Shown: positions 45,359 through 57,217 of the stretch, piece by piece
How positions within the stretch are numbered: position 1 is the first letter of the stretch
Layout of the letters: each line of letters begins with the position of its first letter
NCBI RefSeq assembly: GCF_009389715.1
Contig: NC_052393.1
Span: forward strand, 2,728,001 to 2,792,000
Direction: 5' to 3'
Length of the DNA stretch: 64,000 bases
Origin: Phoenix dactylifera
Taxonomy: Eukaryota; Streptophyta; Magnoliopsida; Arecales; Arecaceae
Notes under the pieces: generated by a model
The model's input: the letters and a program-made list of their open reading frames with translations, nothing else
Told to the model about the DNA's origin: nothing
Database searches by the model: none
Made by a program: the position numbers and the translations under genes

Positions 45359-48300
45359 TTAAACAGACATAGCAACTGACTGTTTCCCTGTTTCTTCACT
45401 TTGCAAGCTCTGGTAATAGCTAACTAGAACCTGCCATCCACCTGGGCACATAAAACCATCAGGAGGGCTCTCCCCGTTTCTTGCATAAGTGCGCATCTGG
45501 AACAAAGATGTAGACAACTCAAACACGTTGAATATAATGTTAAAAATAACAAATTACAGTGCAAGGTTATTCTTGCTGCATCAAATTAGGTGATACTATC
45601 ATTTCTCGAAAGGTTTGAACTGTATTCAGTAAATGGTCATAATAGCAAGCATGTCATGTTTTGAGTGGAAAGAGGCAAATCAGAAGAATATGCGCCGTAC
45701 CTTGGTTCCTGAGATGAAGAGAAAGTCTTGAGCACGAGAAGGATCAAAGAATGCCATCTTCTTTTCCACTGTATCATATGCTGCTACCTGTGAGCAGTAA
45801 TACATGTGAAGGACAACAGTGCCATTTAGAGATTAAACTGGTAGAAGAAACCAAATGCATGGAGATCGCATTTCCAATTCTAAGGATCATGCAATGAGAA
45901 TAACAGCTTTCTCCACTACTCAGAGAGTCATATTGGCACATTGCATTAGCTTTGTCCAGCATGTAAGCCTGCTGGATGCCATCTGATAATCCACTGATGC
46001 ATTTGTATTATGTAAGGAATGAATCCATAAAGGTCAGCTCAAACAAATTCTAACTTGCTTATCACTTTGATACATACAGAGTACAAGAAGCTCCTATAAT
46101 AACAGTACCAGATTTACAACCAATAGGTTAAACTGGTTCCCATTCAATGATGCTTTAGAAACCAGTTAGTCACTACAAACCAAGTCTAGCTTGTTTACCA
46201 AACCAAAATGGCACACCAACATGTTCAACACACTACATCTGCATGAGTCCAGCCTGGAAGCATTAATACACACATGTTGTATCAAAAACAATGTCTGTCG
46301 CCATGGATCAGAGATCTTTTTTACCCTTGCTATGTGACAATCCATGTTATGCACAATAACTAAGAGCTATAATTACGAAGCACAGAGCAGGAATAGAGAG
46401 AAGGGGGGGGGGGGGGGGACCATTCACAAAAGATAATTCTACTAATTTCAAAGTGAAACAGGTGATGGATTTTACAGCACAATCAAGTAACAAGCTAACA
46501 AAACTATTTAGCTATCTCTGCTTGTTGCAACTAGCAAGAACTCAACTTTCAGATCATTTATAGGTGAAGGAATTACACCTGTGCTCACGAGGCAACAGTA
46601 TAAATATCATGCATATAATGGCATCGACAGGTTTAACACAAATGGCATGGCTAAAAAGTAAAACCAGTGATATATGATAACGTACCCTGAAAGGTAAGAT
46701 ATTAAGCTTTTCTAAGCCTGGAGCCATGCTTAAAACCTTTTTCCCATGATCAGGGTCATACAAGTCCCTCTTCTCTGTTGGATGACTCATTCCAGCAGGA
46801 TCGCGGCCTACAATATAGAAATTAGCCCCCGCATTGACTCTTGCCTTAGCATGCCACTGTACTTCTGTTGGTCCTGCATAATGCATGGGGGAAGGGAATA
46901 TCGCTACAATAGTAGTCTCAGGGTCAAGAATTCCATCTTCTAGAACCTGTATTTAAAAAAGAAAAAAGTATATCAAAATTCACATGGTCTATAGCATGTA
47001 AGCAAACAGTAAAGCCTTGCAACAAAGAAAGACTCAGTATCATAAAGACCAGGAGAAAGACCTTGCTGTGCTGTTCCATCCTCACAGCCAGAGGCACATC
47101 ATCTTCCTTGGTAAAACCACCTAAAGGATGAAGTAGTAGAACAGGATTTTTGTAGCCCATTTCTAGGAGGCGCCTGCGAGTATCATTCATTAACAAAGCA
47201 TGGCCATTATGTACAGGGTTTCTCAACTGAAAAGCAAATACAGCATCAGCCTGGCGTCTGTCAAATTCCTTGCGGAGTTCTCGAGGAGAGAGCCTGTAGT
47301 GATCAAGGCCATCATTATATTTGATAGGTTCTAACACTTCAAGATCTCCTCCGATGAGCCACTTTCCAGCTGGGCTAATTACCTTCTCAACATAAGGTAG
47401 CCCAGGAGCTGTTGTTCCCCATGTTCTGGCAATTCTTTCTTCTTTATTATGCTTGTATATTTCAATTCTGCATATGAGAAAAGTACACTTAGTTTGTTAC
47501 ATCAAGATATTGAATGAAACCCTTAGCTAAAACAGTATGAAACAGGAGAAATATCCTAAACTTACTGTTCTGTTGCTTCTGATGCAGTAACATAGGGTGG
47601 TGAATTATTTATATCCATGTCCTCATATCAACATCCGCTACCATTATAAAATTAAAAATGTAAAATCTGGACTCGTAGTATGTCTGGTAAGTTCTCCTAA
47701 TACCCTAGTAGACAATCAAGAATCAACTCAAAAGACTTAGAGACTAGATTCATGCATTGTATGCTTAAACAAGTAATTCAAGTTAAAGGCCTTTAGAATC
47801 TTCTCCTCTGAAATAGATTTCTTTGAAATATAGTGCAACAATTGTACCATACATAGATAAGATGTAAAATAATTGCATATATGCATAAATTTGTTACGCA
47901 AGTTAAAGCCCTTTGACTTTTGATTATTTAAACCTATATATTAGCATAGAATAGAACATGTGGATGAAAACTGGATTCATGGCTCATTACATATGAATTA
48001 AAAGCAAAAAAAAAAAAAAAAATTATTGATAAACATTAGATTTGTTTATTGAAGATAAATATTTTTAAGCATGTTTGCTTTTAAAAAGCAAGAAGTTCGA
48101 GTAATAAACCAAAAATAAGGTTAAGCATGTTTAAATCCTACACAACTTTCCTTCTCTTAGTTTCTCCTCTTTTATTTTCTTTCCAACATGGAAATTATCG
48201 TATAATACAAGAAACCAGCATTACTCCACTATTTCATACAAGTTAGGGGCAATTCTGGCATCGAGAAGCCAGTATCAGGTTCTGGCATGAACAAGCTAGC

Positions 48301-50416
48301 TTTTGAAACTTGTATTCACTAGATTAAGTTGCCAGCCTCTAAATCATCTATTGCCAACTAGAAACCAACATCTGGCCTAAACCAACCTTTTTGCTTTTAA
48401 TGCTCCATATATAATCACATAAATATTGAATAAATACACTTGCTCACTGGGGTAATCTAGATTGGATGGATCTAGGTACTATGAGTTGGAAATAGTGATG
48501 TTAGACCTGTATTTAGAACTTGGAGAACCAACTAATTATGCATGAGTGCCTGGCACACCAATTAATTCATTGAATTATGCAAGTTGAGTTATTTTCTAAA
48601 AGACAAACGCCTAAATTGGAACATCTGGGCATCAGCTTTAATATTTTGCATCATTTTCAAGTATGGAGGACAAGGTGGAATTCTGGCTTAGTATCGAGTG
48701 TTGCCAAGTTGGTACTTCTCATTGACTTGCTTTATCTCATTTGATATGTTCCACTTTATGGACTATAACTTTTTTTTTATATACACCCTCATATGTTTTA
48801 GTTCCTCTGGATTTATTATTCTTGAAATGACCTGATCTTTGAGCATCTGCCTGACACCTAGGTTCTAGATGATTCCTAGGTGCTTGTCCACCACCACCAG
48901 TCTTTTAAAATGTTCAGGTTGAAATATGCCCCAGAGTGGCAGCTCAGGCATGGAATGATTCTTAAACCAAGGGCTCCATACTTAAAACTTTAGAAAGGAG
49001 AAAATAAAGAAAGATAAATAGAAAAGGTTACAAAGGTAGAAAGGAAACTAAACAAGCCTTCCCCCCCAAGCCAAAAAAAAGCCTCCAATAGATTACAAAT
49101 GCTTACTTCCAAAGTTATGGCCCAAAAGGAATATCTAAAGACAATAAGATTTCAAATCTCTGTTTGTCTGGAGACTTTCATCTCATTTCTTTCCAAATGC
49201 CTCACCACATATCTGGTAGGATCTTTTACCGATGAAACATCCTAACAGAAGAGAGTTCAGTGAAATCAAATGAAAGAAAATCTCATAATATTCTATCATT
49301 CTACAAATAAACTAGGCATGCGATAAGTCATATTTGATTATCCCAGTACCCTCCTGTCCAGAAGTTATTGACGATATACATCCATCAATTAAACTCTGTG
49401 CAGCTTAAGGCACGCCTCAGAATGGCAGCCTAGGCATAGATTTGATCATTAAATAGTACCACACCAAAACTCCAAAAAAAACCAGCACCACCACTTGCAA
49501 CTCACTCCCCCTGAAGAAGAAGATATAAGAATATTATTCCACAAAAAAAAAAAAAACCCTCTCACAAAGTGCCCCATTCAGACAAAAACCCACATCTCAT
49601 CACCTTTTCCTTCAATCTAGTTGCTTCAACTTTTGGAGTCAAAATCAGAGGCAATAGAGTACATTCCACAAAAACATTTCTTAGTTTCAAATCACCAAAA
49701 CTAAGCACAATACATGAATAGAATTCGCAGTGCTCAAGACGGCACCTTGCATCATTCCCCATCAGAATCAGATTTTTTTGGCAAAATAATTAAACAAAAT
49801 TAGAGGAAAGAAAGAACGAAGCAAAGACGAGCACCAACCTTCGAAGGATGGCGACGAAATCGCCGCCGGGGCCGACCAAAGCGACGTCGGTGGCGGCGTC
49901 GCCAATGGCCTCCTTGTCGGCATCGTTGATGGCAAGGACGATGGGGAGGGACATGTTGACGACGGAGCCGTCAGTGAGGCGGAGGGAGTTGAAGTGGAGG
50001 CTCTGGAGGTACTCCTTCTCCCGCATGAACCCCCGCAGCGGGCTGGCCCACCCCTCCGACACCACATGGACCCACTCCAGGTCCACCGGCCCGATCCTCA
50101 CGGCCGGCAGCGCCGCCGCCTCCGCCCGCCGCGCCGCCCGCTCCGTCGGGGGCACCACCGCGTCCACCAGCGCGCCGCCGTCGGGGTCGATCAGGGAGCT
50201 CCGGACGGCGCCGCCGTGCCGGGCGGAGGGCGTGGAGGAGACCGGCATCGGGACGGCCGAGGCGAGGGAGTTGGAATGGTAGAGAGGGTTCGATGGGCAG
50301 AGATGCGTCTTTTGGAATCCAACGGCGCTCCTTCTCGAGATGGGAAAGGGGAGAGGGGAAAGGAGGAGGCGGTGGGAGCCGTGGGCTTTGGCGGTAGAGA
50401 GAGTGGAGAGAGCCAT
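45359..50416 (-). CDS. APS: ATP sulfurylase, plastid type (489 aa)
   Basis: Makes adenosine 5'-phosphosulfate from sulfate and ATP, the first step of sulfate assimilation. Exons: 50416-49839, 47467-47062, 46946-46686, 45787-45701 and 45496-45359, total 1470 bases with all GT-AG junctions in phase. Residues 1 to about 50 ([20 protein letters not shown]...) are Ser/Arg-rich like a plastid transit peptide. Then come the PUA-like N-terminal domain ([33 protein letters not shown]) and the catalytic domain with QLRNP at 273-277, HNGH at 279-282 and GRD at 375-377, the known ATP- and sulfate-binding motifs, followed by the [19 protein letters not shown] segment. The protein ends KQSVAMSV. Exon 1 is very GC-rich; intron 1 is 2.4 kb. 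No APS-kinase domain is fused, as usual for plants. It looks intact. A weak miR395-like site lies at 49994-50014 (see findings). Confidence 0.97.
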
Positions 50417-50926
50417 AAGGCTTGGTCCGGGCTCGGGAGCGTGGTCTCCGTGCGGGCGATTGGATCCTCTTATTCTGGCCCCGGATGCGGAGGCGGCGTT
50501 TACACTTGTATCTTTTTTTTTTTTTTTTTTTCTGAAAAAAGAGAAGAAAGGAAGGAAAGAAGAGGTGAGTGGGGATTACACGTTTGTCTCATGGGTCATA
50601 CATGGCGTGCGTTTATCGGCGAATTATGGCCATGGGATGGCATCGGAGGAGTTAGGTTTGGAAGTCAAAGTTGTAAGGGACCCACGGTGGGGATCATGAT
50701 ATGATGTCATGGTCATCCTTTATTCAGAGAGGATTGGGTTGTTAAGGAATGCCATTAAAGCAATTAGGCTAATCTGAATTGCTTTCTATTGTGCGTAGAC
50801 TGAAAAGAAGGTCTTGGATTTGGATTTAGATTTGGATTTGGACGTGCTTTTGTTATTATATAAATTATTGGTCCAATAAATTATTAATCATATAAAGATA
50901 TATTATTTGTTATTATAAAATTAATA

Positions 50927-51300
50927 TTAATATACTAACGTTTTCTATTGTTCTTAATTTTCAGCTTAAGATCATTGCTTTGGCATGATCTTAGATTTCT
51001 GACTTCAGGAATAGATATTTTATCACTGGGTTAGGTAGTAATTTGAGAGATAGAGGTGATTCGAGATCATTACCATATAGGATGACAGTGGTCTACATCA
51101 CTCTATATTAATATACCAATGTGTTTTATTGTCTTCAATTTTAAGCTCAAGATCACTGCTTTGGGGTAATTTTAGATTTCCAACCTTAATAATTTGAGAA
51201 GTGAGGATGATTTAGAATCATGTAGGATATCGTGGCGCAACCAAATGCGGTAATCTCATTATCTCCAGTCACATCACTCTTGATCTTGATTTTGAGATGA
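50927..51300. repeat. ~185-bp tandem duplication
   Basis: Copy 1 (about 50927-51110) and copy 2 (about 51111-51300) share TATTAATATAC.AA.GT.TT.TATTGT, AAGATCA.TGCTTTGG, TAATTTGAGA and the block AGAATCAT/AGATCAT..TA..ATA; the word CATCACTCTATAT closes both copies. Confidence 0.7.
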
Positions 51301-51694
51301 TCACTCTATATCAAATGCCTCCTTAAGGAAAACAAAAAAGGATGGGTGTTGAGCTTCTTAATTGAATATGGTTTGGGCGCAATTAGACTATAAAGCCCTT
51401 GTTTGTGCTTATGATATTATAAGCATGACTGTAATTAATGAATTTAAGGCTAAGTTTTAGTTTCCTTTTTCTTTTTTTTTGAGGAGGGATGGTGGAGGTG
51501 CTGCAGTGAATTAAAGGAGGATTGAAAATAGTTATTTTGAGAGAAAATGTATAACCTAAGATTTATAAAACTATTTTTTTCAGAAAATCAATAAAAAGTT
51601 TAGGAGTAAATTAATTTATTTATTTAGGCTTAATTTATTTTACAACCAAATGCGATCTATAAACACAATGAAGGAGCGTCGTTTCTTAGATTTT

Positions 51695-51910
51695 TGACGG
51701 GGTCCTACTTGTTTAGAGTGGTGGCGCCATCCCATAGATACTGGTGATTTTAAAAAAAATTGGTCTTTTGAATCGGAAAATATTTAAATTGTTTATAGTT
51801 TGTCTAGATCCTATTTATTTGGAGCAGTGCTCATCTATTTTATAGTTGTGGTGCCATCATATAGATACTGGTGATTTAGAAATATTAGCCTCTTGAATCA
51901 CAAAATGTTT
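51695..51910. repeat. ~105-bp diverged direct duplication
   Basis: GATCCTA(T/C)TT.TTT..AG...TG, then GGTG(G)CGCCATC.CATAGATACTGG and TTGAATC..AAAAT.TTT occur twice. Confidence 0.6.
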
Positions 51911-52684
51911 TTAAAATGTTAAGAAGTTTTCATTTCGTATACATCAAGTAGAATAATCTATAATATTTCTTCACCCTAATAACGTGGGGAGAGCTCTATG
52001 ATGTGATTTAGAATAACCTAGATTTGAGAGTCCTTTTGAAGCCTTTAGGATGGATGTTGTAAGTCGTTCCCTTGCAAATTTCCACTGAAAGCACCTTACA
52101 CTGTAATGTGCTTTTGCCTTCAGAAGCTTGTATTCAGAAGCTTATTACGAGGCATGAGTTTTGATAAACCTCTCGCATTTTTCTCTCATTCCTGTAGCTT
52201 TCACCCCGGCATAGCTTATTCTCGTCACCGTCCAAAGCGATCCAAGTATGCTGAGATATATTTAATTCCACATTTCATTAGCCATTTAGAAGCATGAGGT
52301 GATCAATTGTTCAGCCAGAAGAATCATGTTACACTGCACAAGCAATACAGACTTTTCGCCTCTCTCAGTACCGAACTCCATACAGCTACCATTCTATTAT
52401 ACTACCGGTATGTAGTATGATATGGAAGTTGTACGGTACAATATAGTATGTTCGGTATAATGCGGTACCAATCGATATAGTGAATTTTGATATATATAGG
52501 GGGGTATTCAAAAATCAAGTGCTTCTTCCTCAACCAACCAACCATCTAAAACCATCATCTTTTTCCCTTCCAGACAACGACCCAGAGTTTTTCCAATTTA
52601 AGCCAACTCCCATTCAGCTCAAATCCTTAACTGAAAATTTCACCACCCTCTCGAAGCTTTCTCAACCTCAGCATCCATAACATT

Positions 52685-55203
52685 TGTTGAAAATATTTTT
52701 CCTAAAAACTACTATATCTTTATTTAATAAAAGTGTTATAAAGGAATAATCTACTATAATAAAATTAGAGTATTGAAAAGTATTTGCCTGGATCGAGGCG
52801 TGTGATATACACTTCTCTAAGAACGTGATTCGTCGCCTACGTGCAGGTGTGCGACGACCTTATCCCTAAAGTATTCCCTGGCTCAGTCCGATCCTCCTCT
52901 AACGAGTATGATCACTAGGAAAGCTTGACCCAACCGACTTTTTCAGATGTCAAGAAAATAAACAAAAAGATAAAAAGCAGAAAGTTGAAGGGTGGAAGAA
53001 CTCTCTATCTGTAGAAGAAACTCTTGAGAGATAGAGTACCAGTGAGAAAGAGAGTAATCGGATTGTTTTTGGATTAATCCCGAAGAAGTCTATTTATAGA
53101 CTCTATTCGAAAGACGGAAGAGACGTGATGATTTCGAAGATACGTCATGTTTCGGAAACACCGTATTTTTTCAGAAACCGACGTTCTCTTTCGAAGAGTC
53201 ACAACTCTTCCAAAAGAGGCGTTTCACAAAAAAAAAGCATTTAAAATAACTAAAATTTAGGGGATAAGAAATTTAAATCTTTTTTAATTAAAACTCCAAC
53301 AATCTCCCACAAAATATTTAACTTTTTTGAAAATTATAAATTAGAATATCTAGGCAACTTATACCGTGCAATAGGTGGGATGTTCTATGGACTTGAACCT
53401 CACTTAGTGTTGATAGTATCTATCTGAAGAAACTAGAGTAGATTAGACTTTGAACTAGATCTTTTGACTCAGACCTCTGCTTATCGCACATACAGTATGA
53501 ATCAATTGGGTCTTTATATGATTAGTGCTATTTAAAGGCTTTGTGCTTAGTACCTTGATTTTTTGTGAGAAGTTTATTAGGGTTAGCCAAAAATCCTAGT
53601 CGCGGCCTATACGACAATTCTCACATAGGTAAGTCTTTCAAGGATATTTGTGACCTAATATTCTACGGATTTTCTATCTTAAACTCATTAAGAGTATAAC
53701 TCGACCTTTCCAATATATTTTTGTCACTGATAAGAGCACTCATCATAGGGACGAGAGGAGATATACTCCAAAAAATATGCTCTAGCACGATCACTCAATC
53801 AACTTTGTTTCTATCATATTAAACCTCCTTCATAGAATCTCCATTCATAGAGGTTAGAAATATATTATCGGTGACCAAATAGTGGGCTTAGGCCCCATCC
53901 CCCTCGATGAATCTAAGACTCTACTCATAGACAAATCCCTGGTTAATTCATCTTTTTATTAGTACTTTTATAATTCGTAAGGTTTTGAGATAGATTATAC
54001 ATTTTGAGATAAATACATTAAAGAGCAATAATATCAATAAAATTAAATAACCATACTAAGAAATACAACAAGTATGTAATATTGTAATTTTTGCACATCT
54101 TTCAAAGCAATAGTATATATTATGAGAACATCTAATATATGCACGGTTTTTTAAAGCAACAGTAATTTCTACATAGCTTTTAAAAGTGCAAGAGTTTTCT
54201 GCATAAATTTTAAAGATGCAAAAAATTCAACACAAAAATTAAAGATTGTAGAAAATAGATTGCACAAAATTTAAAGCTATAGAAAATCTATATGGATTTT
54301 AAAGCTACAGTAATTTTTTACACAAATTTTTAATCTGCATAAAATTTCTGCACAGACTTTAAAGTTGCAGAAAAAATCTTCAAATATTTTAAATCTACAA
54401 AAAAATTTCTGTATAGTTTTTAAAGTTGTAAAATATCTATTTGCACAATTTTTTTGGAGTAATATGACTTTCTAAAAGGACTGATATATGTAAAGAGAGA
54501 AAAAAAACTTTTGCAGCTTTCTAATTCTATATAATTAAAACCAAATTTAGTCCTATGCAATTGAACAAAATTTGATAAACGATCAAATAGCAATTTTTGG
54601 TGTAATCAAAATCACATTCTTAGAGTGTTGGAAATATTATGCCTAGAAGCTGCTATTTCTTTATTTTATAAAAGTATTATAAAGAAATAATTTACTAGAA
54701 TAAAATCAGAATATTGAAAAGAGCTTGTCTGAATTCAGGGGTGAGATATACACTGTCCTAAGAATGTGATTCACTCCCTACGTGCAAGTATGTAGCGATC
54801 TCGTTCTCAAGGTACAACAACCCGGCTCAATCTGATCCTTCTCCAACGAGCATAATCGCTGAGAAGACTTAACCTGACGAATTCCTTCAAATACCCAGAA
54901 AATATAAAAAAAAGATAGAAAGTAGAAAATTGAAGGTCGGAAGAATTTTGTCTGTAGAAGAAACTTTTGGAAGATAGGATATCAATGAGAAAAGGAGAGA
55001 TTAGATTATTTTGGAATTAATCCAAGAGAAGTCTAATGCGTCATGTATTAGAGATACTGTATCTTTTCGAAAACTAATGTTCTATTTTGAAGAATCATAA
55101 CTCTTCCAAAAGAGGCGTCTCATAAAAAAATATTTTAAAGCATTTAAAACAACTAAATTTTAGAAAATAACAAAAATTAATTTTTTTAATTAAAACTCCA
55201 ACA
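52685..55203. mobile_element. short LTR element with two ~600-bp LTRs and a non-coding interior
   Basis: LTR 1 is 52685-53301 (617 bp) and LTR 2 is 54626-55203 (578 bp). Both begin TGTTG(A/G)AAAT and end ACTCCAACA, and share landmarks such as GATATACACT, AACTCTTCCAAAAGAGGCGT and TTTTTAATTAAAACTCC. The 1.3-kb interior has no recognisable coding domain; 54070-54460 is a loose ~45-bp repeat around TTTTAAAG.TGCA. The flank before it is ACATT (52680-52684); ATATT follows at 55204, and ACATT follows the related LTR piece at 56755, so the original target duplication was ACATT. The family is unclassified LTR retrotransposon, non-autonomous. The LTRs differ visibly, so it is old. It looks structurally whole. 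Confidence 0.75.
54070..54460. repeat. loose ~45-bp tandem repeat inside LTR element interior
   Basis: Seven to nine diverged units on the pattern AATTTCTGCACA.ATTTTAAAG.TGCAG. Confidence 0.6.
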
Positions 55204-56189
55204 ATATTGTCATATATGCCGCTTGCCTGGGCGTCAGCCCCTTCGTCACTCCCACCCAGCTTCATCGTGCCTTCACCCCACAATTGGAATAAGCCCTTGT
55301 GAAGCATGATCACTCCTCGGCTCACCAAAGCCATGACCCATTGCTGCCGTTTTCCACTGCTCCTCCTGGTCCTCCACCTCCATGGAGATCTCCATGGACC
55401 TTTGCCATGATTTAGCCTTCATCTATCTCGATCATCAATATCATTATAGTATAAAGCTACCGAGGCATCAAGAATATTCAACCAGATTTCACTCTATGGA
55501 ATAAATTGATTTCCCCGACGCCCTTACAGGTTTTCCTGTTCTCATTTTAATCACCAAAACTAATTCTAACAAAACAACAACAACAAGAAAAAAAAAATAT
55601 GTAAGAGATTGGTGGCTGTTGGTCTCTGGTGGGGATGCCATGGATGGGTAATGTGCGACGCACTTTGGCCAGTTCGAGGCTTCTTTTTCTTTCTTAAAAA
55701 AGTATCTTCAATATTTCTGCAATCTCGATCTCCCTTCTTTGCTTTGTTTCCGCTCTTGATACATCTCTTGTTAAGTTTGATACACATTTTGACCTATATT
55801 TTATAAATTTTTGAGTCGATTGGTTCGCTAACATGGTATTAAAGCTCAATAATGCATACAGTAATTTTTCTTCTTGAGAAAGGAAATATATCCAATAGTA
55901 GATGTCTCCATGTTGTTTCTTAGTAAAAATTGTAGAAGTGGATTGCAGACAAAAAAAAAAAATTCTCAATAATATTAAATTTGATTTAGTTCGAATATGA
56001 AATGTAGTTAAAGGAATAAAGGATATTTTCTATAATATACCTCTTGATTGATGCTGATGTCGCCTTATACCTAAATTTCATTGATGCTATATCTTGGATT
56101 ATTTTTCAATCTATAGTAGCTTTCTAGAAATGGTTTAGATCTAAATTCATTGATCTCAAACCTTTTTGATCCTTTAGTCGGTTCAAGTA
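55204..56189 (+). repeat. duplicated host segment, copy A (no later insertions)
   Basis: Begins ATATTGTCATATATGCCGC and ends GTCGGTTCAAGTATA. Copy B repeats it from 56756 to about 59440. Landmarks: CAGCCCCTTCG.CACTCCCAC, TTGTGAAGCATGATCACTCC, CATGGACCTTTGCCATGATT, AAGCTACC.AGGCATCAAG, GCACACTTTGGCCAGTTCGA (ACGCACTTTGG in A) and TTGTTTCTTAGTAAAAATTG. Copy A holds the uninterrupted sequence at both places where copy B has elements (about 55496 and 55890). Confidence 0.85.
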
Positions 56190-56755
56190 TACGCCATGTT
56201 TCGGAAATATCTTTTCGAAAACCAACGTTCTCTTTCGAAGAGTCACAACTCTTCCAAAAAGGCGTCTCACAAAAAAATATTTTAAAGCATTTAAAATAAC
56301 TAAAACTTAAAAAATAAGAAAATTTAATTTTTAATTAAATAATCTACTGAAATAAAATTAGAATATTGAAAAAAGCATGTTTGGATCAAGGTGTGTGATA
56401 TACACTGCCCTAAGAATATGATTCATCCCCTACATATAGGTCTGCGGCAATCTCGTCTTCAAGGTACAACAAACCGACTCGGCCCAGAGTAGAAGAACTC
56501 CCTGTCTGTAGACTCTTGGAAGACAGAGTATCAGTGAAAAAAGAGAGATCAAATTGTTTTTGAATTAATTTTAGAAGAGTCTATTTATTGACTCTATCCG
56601 AAAGACCGAAAAAGATGTGATGATTCTGAAGATATGAGTTACAACTCTTCCAAAAAAAAATGTTTCGCAAAAAAAGAATATGTTAAAATATTTGAAACAA
56701 CTAAAATTTAAAAAATATATAAAATATATTTTTTAATTAAAACTCCAACAACATT
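56190..56755. mobile_element. rearranged LTR remnants between copies A and B
   Basis: Two pieces of the same LTR family as 52685-55203: about 56190-56335 matches the last third of the LTR, and about 56336-56755 matches nearly the whole LTR except its first ~60 bp, ending ACTCCAACA and followed by ACATT. The arrangement is what an unequal exchange or template switch within the LTR would leave. Old and incomplete. Confidence 0.7.
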
Positions 56756-57217
56756 GTCATATATGTCGCTTGCCTCGACGTCAGCCCCTTCGCCACTCCC
56801 ACCCAGTTCATCGTGCCTCACCACTGCCTTCACCCCACATTTGGAATAAGTCCTTGTGAAGCATGATCACTCCTCGTCTCGCCTTTGCCATGACCGATTG
56901 CTGCCATTTTCCACTGCTCCTCCACCTTCATGGAGATCCCCATGGACCTTTGCCATGATTTAGCCTTCATCTATTGCTATCATCAATGTCATCATAGTAT
57001 AAAGCTACCAAGGCATCAAGAATATTCAACAGGTTTCACCCTATGGGCTCGTTTGGTTCACGGAAAAAGAAGGAGGAAAAGTGTGGTCAGCGAAAAAGTA
57101 ACGAGATGCCTCTTGTTTGGTTGGAGTTTTCAAAGAAGAGAGACAGAAAAGTTGTTGTTCCATGGGAATAGGATTCTCACGTTTTATGGAAAAGTCCTTC
57201 CCATGAGAAACATCGAA

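Larger units (their letters stand above)
50417..52684. other. ATP sulfurylase promoter side, then gene-free DNA
   Basis: The first ~250 bp is moderately GC-rich with a T20 tract at 50513-50531; I see no clear TATA box. Farther out are two local duplications (50927-51300 and 51695-51910). 52385-52500 is a mosaic of GGTATG/CGGTAC words often seen in monocot repeats. 52480-52680 has a 66-codon open frame (PQPTNHLKPSSFSLPDNDPE) of unknown meaning that stops at 52680, just where the LTR element is inserted. Confidence 0.4.

Noticed and set aside
49994-50704. 236-aa plus-strand frame
   Set aside because: Antisense of GC-rich ATP sulfurylase exon 1; Arg/Pro/Gly-rich without any domain.
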